The position numbers and the translations under genes are program-made. Shown here piece after piece: positions 58,201 through 64,000 of a DNA stretch of 64,000 bases (positions within the stretch are counted from its first letter, which is position 1; each line of letters starts with the position of its first letter). Source of the stretch: Methylobacter sp. (GTDB lineage: Bacteria > Pseudomonadota > Gammaproteobacteria > Methylococcales > Methylomonadaceae). Where the stretch lies: the NCBI GenBank assembly GCA_030653985.1, contig JAURYJ010000021.1, positions 61,152 to 125,151 on the forward strand, given 5' to 3'. The notes below the pieces were generated by a model. The model made no database searches. It saw only the letters and a list, made by a program, of their open reading frames with translations, and was not told the DNA's origin.

Positions 58201-61200
58201 AGTCGCCAGACGTACCTGGCGATTTTTTACCGCGTTCGTGACCGAGCAGGAAAATTATCTGCCGCCGGATAACTTTCAGGAAGATCCTGATCCGGTTATC
58301 GCTCATCGCAGTTCGCCGACAAATTTCGGCCTTTATCTGTTATCGGTGCTCGCCGCCCACGATTTCGGCTGGCTGGGGCTTATAGATACCATTGACCGGC
58401 TGGAGGCAACCCTAAACACGCTGAACAAACTGCCGCGACTGCATGGACATTTTTATAACTGGTACGACACGCGCAGCTTGCACCCGCTGGAACCCAGGTA
58501 TATATCGACCGTGGATAGCGGCAACTTGGCGGGACATCTGCTGGTGCTGGTGCAGGGATGCAAAGAGTTGACGCAGCAACCGTATCCGTTTGCCGCCGTG
58601 TTAAACGGTATTGCCGATACTCACCGGCTGCTTATATCTGCACTTGCCGAAACCAAGGATGACCAGCGCATGCTGATAGTGCCGCGGGAAGAACTGCAGA
58701 AAAAAGTGGAAAAACTTGGCGGCTTGTTGGCCGGCAGTCCTGTCGGCCACGCGGAATGGCTAAGTTTGTGGCGGCTAATCACGCCATGCGCCGATAACCT
58801 GTTGGATTTGGCGCGCGCTTACGCCGCTGAGCGCGGCGAACTGATGGATGACAGCGAAGTGCTGGCATGGGCGACGATGCTGCACGATGACATCCATTCT
58901 CATCAGCGTGACCTCGAAAACCTAGGCTCATCGATACCTGTTGAGTTGCCGCTTGATGACCACCCGCAAGCGGAAGTGCAACGCTGGAAAGCACTGGTTC
59001 GGCGGATACATGCGCTGGAACAACAAGCGCATCAACTTTTCGTCAACATGGATTTTCGTTTTCTCTACGATCAAAACAGGCACTTGTTTTCGCTTGGCTA
59101 CCGCGTTGAAAGCGGTGTTATCGATGACAGCTATTACGATCTGCTCGCCTCGGAAGCGCGCCTGACCAGCCTTATCGCTATCGCCAAGCGTGAAGTGCCG
59201 AGTATTCACTGGTTTCACTTAGGACGGCGGGTGACGCGCACCGCAAACGGCACCGTATTGCTGTCCTGGTCCGGCTCGATGTTCGAATACCTGATGCCGT
59301 CACTGGTGACTTATACGCCGCGCTACAGCCTGCTCGATCAGACTTGTCGTCTGTCCGTGCAAAGCCAGATTGAATACGGGGAAGAACACAATGTGCCGTG
59401 GGGCGTCTCCGAATCGGCGTTTAACGGTCGCGACCGTTGGTTCACTTACCAGTATTCCGCTTTCGGCGTACCCGGCCTGGGGATGAAGCGGGGACTCGCC
59501 TTTGATCTGGTCATCGCTCCTTATGCCACCGCCTTGGCGGCGATGTACCACACGCATGCGGCGGCGGTGAATTTCGAGCGTCTGGAACAACTGGGCGCTT
59601 TGGGGCGTTACGGCTTTTTCGAGGCGCTCGATTTCACGCCGACGCGACTGGCGGAAAACCAAGAGGTAGCGTTTGTGCGCTGCTATATGGCGCATCATCA
59701 AGGCATGTCGTTGGTGGCTTTGGCTAATGTCATGCTTGACGCGGTCATGCGCCGCCGTTTCCATCGTACCCCGATGATTCAGGGCGCTGAAATGTTATTG
59801 CAGGAACGGGTTCCGCAGGGTTCTGACAGCGGCATTCCTGACTTCACCCAAGCGGAGGCGGAAGTCAAAGAAATAGTACAACCGTCAGTACGCCGCGAGC
59901 CTTCGCCGATGTCCCTCGTACCCTCAGCGCAGTTGCTTTCCAATGGCCGTTACGGGGTGATGGTCACCGCCGCCGGTTCCGGCTACAGTGTTTGTAAAAA
60001 GCTGGCGGTAACCCGCTGGCGCGAGGATGTGACGCGCGACTGCTGGGGCAGTTATGTCTATTTGCGCGATATGGCTAGCGGCAGGATTTGGTCTGCCGGA
60101 TACCAACCGACGGCGGCGGTTCCAGATCAATACGCAGTCGTTTTTCTTGAAGACCGGGTGCGCATCTCTCGCGAAGACGGCGCTATAGCCAGTCACCTGG
60201 AAATCATTGTGTCGCCGGAGGATGATGCAGAAATCAGGTGTTTAAGCTTGACCAATAACGGCTCGCATACCCACGAAATTGAGCTGACTTCCTACGCGGA
60301 AATTGTGCTGGCGCCACCTCTGGCCGATAGCGCTCATCCCGCGTTTTCCAATTTGTTCATCCAAACCGAGTTCCTGCCGCAAGCCTGCGCACTCATTGCG
60401 CAACGGCGGCCTCGGGCAGCAGATGAGCCCCAAATTTGGGCGGCTCATGTGCTGGCGTGTAGCGACATCGGTGAAGGCGTTCAATATGAAACCGACCGGG
60501 TAAAATTTTGCGGTCGCGGTCAAACATTGCGTGCACCTGCGGCCGTGATCGATGGTCGCCCGCTCAGCAATACGGTCGGCGCCGTGCTTGATCCGATTTT
60601 CAGTCTGCGTACGCGGGTCAGCATCGAAGCGGGAGCGACGGTTCATGTGACCTTTACCACCTTGGTTGCACCGTCACGGCAAGCCGTTGAAGAGTTAGCC
60701 GATAAATATCACAACGCAGCTACATTTGACCGGGTTTCCAATCTTGCCTGGACCCATGCGCACATCCAATTACGGCATCTGCGCATCAAGCCTGACGAAG
60801 CCCAGCTATTTCAATCCCTGGCCAACCGCTTGCTGTATGCCGATCCTTGGCTGCGAGCGAGCAGCAAGCTGATGCAGCTGAACCGGTTAAATGTCACCGG
60901 TTTATGGCGGTTCGGTATTTCCGGTGACCGTCCGCTAGTATTGCTGCGGGTCATGTCAACCGATGACCGGGCTATTGCCGATCAGTTATTGCGCGCCTAC
61001 GAGTATTGGCGCATGAAGCGTTTATCGGTCGATCTGGTAATTTTGAATGACAAAGAAATCACCTATGCCAATGAATTGCAGACCTTATTGGAAAGTATGG
61101 TTCGCGAAACTCAAGCGTTTACCGCGATTCATGAATGCGATGGGCAGGGAGAGATTTTTGTGCTGCGGGCCGATCAGATCTCAGAGGAAGAGCGTGTGCT

Positions 61201-63763
61201 GTTGCAAACCTCGGCTCGCGTGGTGCTCTTAAGTAGCCGCGGTACCTTGGCCGAGCAATTGATGCGGCATCCCAAGCCTACGCCGGAGTTTATCCAAAGC
61301 AAAGCCTTGGCGGCATCCGGCGTTAACAGCAGTGAACCGTTAATCGCGCCTACAGAGCTCGAATATTTTAACGGGCTGGGCGGCTTTGCCGACGGCGGGC
61401 GCGAATATGTGATCGTGCTGGGCAACGGCCAATGGACGCCGGCACCCTGGATTAACGTAATCGCCAACGCCGAATTCGGTTTTACGGTCTCGGAGCTGGG
61501 CAGCGGCTGTACTTGGAGCCTTAACAGCCGGATGAACCAGTTGACCCCTTGGTCGAACGATCCGGTCAGCGATCCTCCCGGCGAAATATTTTATTTGCAG
61601 GATGTCGAAACCGGCGATTTATGGAGTCCGACTGCATTACCGATTCGGGTAGATAATGCCCGTTATGTGATTCGCCACGGCCAGGGCTACAGTCGCTTCG
61701 AGCATGCCTCTCACGGTATCCATAGCGAGCTGCTGCAATTCGTCAGTCCGGACGACCCGGTTAAAATTTCAGTTCTGACCTTAAAAAACACGTCCGCTCG
61801 CCCGCGTAAATTATCGGTTACCGCCTATGTGGAATGGGTGCTCGGCGCTTCTCGAACCAACACGTCGCCTTATATTGTTACCGAATTGGATCAGGCGACC
61901 GGCACTCTGTTTGCTTACAACCGCTTGGATATGGATTTTGGCCAGCGTATTGCTTTTGTCGATCTGGTCGGCCTGCAACCTACCTGGACCTGCAATAGAA
62001 CCGAATTTATCGGCCGTAACGGCAGCCTGGATGCGCCGCTGGCCTTGAGCCTAGCCAAAGCGCTTAAACACCGCGTTGGCGCGGGTCTTGATCCGTGCGC
62101 GGCATTAACGACGCCGATAGAACTGGCAAGCGATCAAAGCATCGAAATCGTTTTTCTGTTGGGGCAAGGCAATGACCGCGACCATGTTCGCGAACTGATC
62201 AAGCGTTATCGATCTGCGGATCTGCAAAAAACTTTCGCTGAGGTGAAACAATTATGGTCCAAGACACTGAGAAAAGTTCAGGTAAAAACGCCGGACAGAG
62301 GCTTGGACTTGATGCTGAACGGTTGGCTGCTGTACCAGACCCTGAGTTGTCGAATGTGGGCGCGAGCCGCATTTTATCAGGCAGGCGGGGCTTTCGGTTT
62401 TCGCGATCAATTACAAGACAGCATGGCGCTTGCAGTCGCCCGGCCCGATCTTGCCCGCGCTCATATCCTCCGTGCGGCGACGCATCAGTTTGTCGAGGGC
62501 GATGTCCAGCATTGGTGGCACCCGCCGTCCAATCGCGGTGTGCGCACCCATTTTTCCGATGACCTTATCTGGCTGCCCTATGTGACATCCCACTATGTCA
62601 AGGTGAGCGGCGATAGCGCGGTACTCGACGAAATCATGCCGTTCCTGGATGGGCCTATTCTCACACCGGAACAGGAAGATGCCTATTTCGAGCCGACACA
62701 ATCAGAGCTGCAAGCCAGCCTGTTTGAGCACTGTGCGCGGACGCTGGATTTGAGCTTACAAGTCGGCGCACACGGTCTGCCGCTGATGGGCAGCGGCGAC
62801 TGGAATGACGGCATGAACCGGGTGGGTCATCTGGGCAAAGGCGAGAGCGTCTGGCTCGCCTGGTTCCTGATAGCTACGTTGACGGAGTTTGCCAATCTGG
62901 CAGAAATGCGTGGTGATCTCGAACACGCCGTGAGTTGGCGCGAGCATGTAACCAAACTCAAGATCGCAGTGGAAGCGGCAGGCTGGGATGTGTCCTGGTA
63001 CAAGCGCGCCTATTACGATGATGGCACGCCGCTGGGGTCGGCGGCCAACGCCGAGTGCCGTATCGACTCGCTGGCGCAAAGCTGGGCCGTTATTTCCGGC
63101 GCCGCCGACCCCGAGCGGGCGCGGCTGGCGATGAATTCGGTTCGTGAATATCTGATACGCTATGGCGACGATCTGGTGTTGCTGTTCACGCCGCCTTTCG
63201 ATAAGACCCTGCTGGACCCCGGTTATATCAAAGGCTATTTGCCGGGCGTACGGGAAAATGGCGGACAATACACCCATGCGGCGATCTGGTGCGTTATCGC
63301 TTACGCGATGCTCGGCGACGGCGATCAGGCAACCGATCTTCTGCACATGCTGAATCCGATCAATCGCACCGCTAACCGGACCGGCGTCTATGCCTATAAA
63401 GTCGAACCGTATGTGCTAGTGGCGGATATCTATGCGGTACCTCCTCACGCGAGGCGCGGCGGCTGGACCTGGTACACCGGCGCGGCGGGATGGTTTTACC
63501 GTGCAGGTCTGGAATGGCTGTTGGGTCTGAATATCCGCGCCGGCAACATGCATTTCAATCCTTGCATTCCGCGTGAGTGGCGTAGTTACCGCTTAAGCTA
63601 TCAGCATGAAGAAACCGGCTATGAAATTACCGTCAACAATCCCGACGGCGTGTCGAAGGGCATCGTGTCGATTGAGTTGGACGGCGTAGCGCAAGCAGAG
63701 GGTGAGGGTATCCCGCTGCTGAACGATGGACAGAACCATCAGGTGTTGGTGGTGATGGGGTGA
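55226..63763 (+). CDS. ndvB: Cyclic beta-glucan synthase (NdvB/ChvB type)
   Basis: The 2845-residue giant has the size and layout of rhizobial NdvB, which makes cyclic beta-1,2-glucan from UDP-glucose and moves it to the periplasm. Residues 1-400 are cytosolic; membrane helices lie near 400-450, 795-870 and 960-1010. The GT84 domain has TLDADTKLP with the DxD at 618-620 and SHRWARGDWQ (His766, Trp768). The C-terminal GH94-like part (from about 1100 on, the catalytic lobe from about 2080) has GSGDWNDGMN around Asp2525-Asp2528 and trims ring size by phosphorolysis. GGAGGTG is a perfect ribosome binding site. No exporter (ndvA/chvA) lies in the window. Confidence 0.93.
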   Translation: MLKLQEHRRKKRLADPGGEDHPIRFELFSNERLVQHAVSLAKAQKAEMRPDGLKLMPRVRENSRLLFEAYKAIGKAAREHRAITPAAEWLLDNYHVVEEQINNINLYLPEKFYRQLPKLTDGFLIGYPRVYGIAWALVAHTDSRFSPEQLTLFLRAYQEVQPLSIGELWAIPITLRILMIENLRRLALKVMRSQAGRQLADDFINQADNADFSATTAILPAAPLRQAFAVQIVQRWHEPHPGTAPALDFLSPLLSELGVTLDEIVHREHADQIAANLTVRNIITSLRTISAFDWPQFVEESSLVDKCLRTHPTYSAMDFLTRDRYRHAIEDLAKRSSYSEVKIAAKVIDKIDRVDKASGADRQILEPGYYLIGPGRREFEQEVGFRPTFSQKLLRIYIAHAAYTYLGSLAVCTLLVMALPLSAAFEAGLGSLPIALMALFALSPASDIATSLVNRFVISVVPPRHLPRLELKQGIADALRTFVVVPTLFVNEQNVKKQFDELEVHYLSNPGGDVRFALLSDWLDADQETLPEDDLLLSVAITALDALNAKYGHQRFFLYHRKRKWNPSEKKWMGWERKRGKLHEFNRLLRGADDTSFMPIHDKPAFAPPGVRYVITLDADTKLPIDSVRQLVGTAAHPLNWPVIDPVTKCIISGYSILQPRVTATLPHRREHSLFHRLFSGACGMDAYSTAVSEVYQDLFGLGTYSGKGLYEVDSFEAALAGRIPENTLLSHDLLESVFARCAFVSDIELFEEFPSHTEVAASRSHRWARGDWQLLPWIFGALGQGMPLIGRWKMLDNLRRTFSAPGAFFTLLAAWAIPAAPQWILMGMVFIALSIPALLAIVAGIRLRADIPWRNQLRSTAENVVMGISHSLVSLTLLAQQTALMTDAIVSTLVRLFITRRKLLSWVTALQAKTAAGQSVKNLMRPMISVTIVVVCAGSVVLLFNPASMELAAPFLLLWLLSPVIAHILSLPPKPDQAEALLPEDALQLRQVARRTWRFFTAFVTEQENYLPPDNFQEDPDPVIAHRSSPTNFGLYLLSVLAAHDFGWLGLIDTIDRLEATLNTLNKLPRLHGHFYNWYDTRSLHPLEPRYISTVDSGNLAGHLLVLVQGCKELTQQPYPFAAVLNGIADTHRLLISALAETKDDQRMLIVPREELQKKVEKLGGLLAGSPVGHAEWLSLWRLITPCADNLLDLARAYAAERGELMDDSEVLAWATMLHDDIHSHQRDLENLGSSIPVELPLDDHPQAEVQRWKALVRRIHALEQQAHQLFVNMDFRFLYDQNRHLFSLGYRVESGVIDDSYYDLLASEARLTSLIAIAKREVPSIHWFHLGRRVTRTANGTVLLSWSGSMFEYLMPSLVTYTPRYSLLDQTCRLSVQSQIEYGEEHNVPWGVSESAFNGRDRWFTYQYSAFGVPGLGMKRGLAFDLVIAPYATALAAMYHTHAAAVNFERLEQLGALGRYGFFEALDFTPTRLAENQEVAFVRCYMAHHQGMSLVALANVMLDAVMRRRFHRTPMIQGAEMLLQERVPQGSDSGIPDFTQAEAEVKEIVQPSVRREPSPMSLVPSAQLLSNGRYGVMVTAAGSGYSVCKKLAVTRWREDVTRDCWGSYVYLRDMASGRIWSAGYQPTAAVPDQYAVVFLEDRVRISREDGAIASHLEIIVSPEDDAEIRCLSLTNNGSHTHEIELTSYAEIVLAPPLADSAHPAFSNLFIQTEFLPQACALIAQRRPRAADEPQIWAAHVLACSDIGEGVQYETDRVKFCGRGQTLRAPAAVIDGRPLSNTVGAVLDPIFSLRTRVSIEAGATVHVTFTTLVAPSRQAVEELADKYHNAATFDRVSNLAWTHAHIQLRHLRIKPDEAQLFQSLANRLLYADPWLRASSKLMQLNRLNVTGLWRFGISGDRPLVLLRVMSTDDRAIADQLLRAYEYWRMKRLSVDLVILNDKEITYANELQTLLESMVRETQAFTAIHECDGQGEIFVLRADQISEEERVLLQTSARVVLLSSRGTLAEQLMRHPKPTPEFIQSKALAASGVNSSEPLIAPTELEYFNGLGGFADGGREYVIVLGNGQWTPAPWINVIANAEFGFTVSELGSGCTWSLNSRMNQLTPWSNDPVSDPPGEIFYLQDVETGDLWSPTALPIRVDNARYVIRHGQGYSRFEHASHGIHSELLQFVSPDDPVKISVLTLKNTSARPRKLSVTAYVEWVLGASRTNTSPYIVTELDQATGTLFAYNRLDMDFGQRIAFVDLVGLQPTWTCNRTEFIGRNGSLDAPLALSLAKALKHRVGAGLDPCAALTTPIELASDQSIEIVFLLGQGNDRDHVRELIKRYRSADLQKTFAEVKQLWSKTLRKVQVKTPDRGLDLMLNGWLLYQTLSCRMWARAAFYQAGGAFGFRDQLQDSMALAVARPDLARAHILRAATHQFVEGDVQHWWHPPSNRGVRTHFSDDLIWLPYVTSHYVKVSGDSAVLDEIMPFLDGPILTPEQEDAYFEPTQSELQASLFEHCARTLDLSLQVGAHGLPLMGSGDWNDGMNRVGHLGKGESVWLAWFLIATLTEFANLAEMRGDLEHAVSWREHVTKLKIAVEAAGWDVSWYKRAYYDDGTPLGSAANAECRIDSLAQSWAVISGAADPERARLAMNSVREYLIRYGDDLVLLFTPPFDKTLLDPGYIKGYLPGVRENGGQYTHAAIWCVIAYAMLGDGDQATDLLHMLNPINRTANRTGVYAYKVEPYVLVADIYAVPPHARRGGWTWYTGAAGWFYRAGLEWLLGLNIRAGNMHFNPCIPREWRSYRLSYQHEETGYEITVNNPDGVSKGIVSIELDGVAQAEGEGIPLLNDGQNHQVLVVMG

Positions 63764-63783
63764 TTACCGTTCCCACACAGCGC

Positions 63784-63871
63784 GTCACTGCCATTAAGTT
63801 AAGCACAATAACGTCGTCCCACGATGAAGTGCGTAGCGTGTGTGTCGGGTTACGGCTAGCGCCTAACCCGA
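63784..63871. repeat. Terminal-repeat copy and hairpin downstream of ndvB
   Basis: A copy of the 54906 element's end (63784-63804) starts 20 bp after the ndvB stop, in the same orientation as that element's left end. CGATGAAGTGC at 63822-63832 is also shared with the 54906 element (54950-54960). A TCGGGTTA...GCCTAACCCGA hairpin follows (63845-63871). The matching right end is not found before the window ends, so this copy is truncated or rebuilt. Nothing is supported from 63872 to 64000. Confidence 0.65.
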
Positions 63872-64000
63872 CCTTGTATATTAAAGACCTCTTCAACCAC
63901 AAGATAAATTAAACCAAAAAGTTTATAGTGATAGCCGATTTCTGGGGAAGCCGTCCCACCCTAAAGCTTCGAGCTTGTATGTAGAAAGGCTCCCCACCCT

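Noticed and set aside
54906..63804. Calling ndvB a proven composite transposon
   Set aside because: There is no transposase, no target-site duplication and the right copy lacks its second end, so only a bracketing by repeats is reported.

Overview
The window reads as chromosomal DNA of a gammaproteobacterium. Protein sequences and gene order fit best with a Methylococcales-type methanotroph or a close relative. That assignment is inferred from overall similarity; no methane-oxidation marker lies in the window. Supporting gene orders are rplU-rpmA-obgE-proB divergent from ispB, yggS divergent from pilT, rpe close to trpEG, pstSCAB-phoU with enlarged PstC and PstA, and a class I adenylate cyclase. 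I found no tRNA, rRNA, CRISPR array, intact transposase or prophage gene.

Region by region. 1-4.1 kb (minus strand): an AAA-type ATPase cut by the left edge, then trpG, trpE, a DUF1640 coiled-coil protein and rpe. 4.2-9.0 kb: an FAH-family hydrolase, yggS, pilT, purC and a stand-alone M41-like zinc peptidase. 9.1-15.2 kb: murJ, rpsT, proB, obgE, rpmA, rplU and ispB, with two very clear sigma-70 promoters and two intrinsic terminators. 15.2-22.5 kb: two hypothetical genes, a zinc alcohol dehydrogenase, a Lon-like protease, a doubtful small ORF, a BON lipoprotein and a CHAD protein with a palindrome embedded in its coding sequence. 22.6-29.6 kb: a complete phosphate-uptake operon pstSCAB-phoU behind a good Pho box, with a structured, terminator-containing gap between pstS and pstC. 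29.6-35.9 kb: a repeat-rich accessory stretch with an orphan multi-PAS histidine kinase and a two-gene BON / outer-membrane-barrel operon. 35.9-46.4 kb: a trehalose and alpha-glucan cluster, treS-maltokinase fusion, glgX, treZ and treY, the last three coupled by 4-bp overlaps. 46.4-54.7 kb: a sterol-desaturase family protein, class I adenylate cyclase, a fungal-type cytosine deaminase, a TauE/SafE permease, a DUF1348 protein, a small membrane protein and a lipoprotein L,D-transpeptidase with a SPOR domain. 55.2-63.8 kb: one giant gene for a cyclic beta-glucan synthase (NdvB/ChvB type).

Working together. TreS-maltokinase can interconvert maltose and trehalose and make maltose-1-phosphate. GlgX can debranch glycogen into linear maltodextrins, and TreY plus TreZ turn these into trehalose. 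With NdvB, which makes periplasmic glucans in other bacteria, the right half of the window looks devoted to osmoprotection and glucan turnover. The BON and outer-membrane genes next to it would fit an envelope-stress theme; this is inference.

The most unusual non-coding signal is a family of short inverted-repeat elements. One at 54906-55038 has near-identical 21-bp ends and carries a second, REP-like palindrome nested inside it. One of its ends recurs just after ndvB, so that 8.5-kb gene is bracketed by related sequences. Other palindromic elements lie at 29602-29844, 33283-33467 and 35850-35902, and inside the CHAD gene. I did not find a convincing wholly new multi-gene system. The best leads are the nested repeats, the stand-alone M41-like peptidase, the BON-barrel operon and the truncated ATPase beside trpG.
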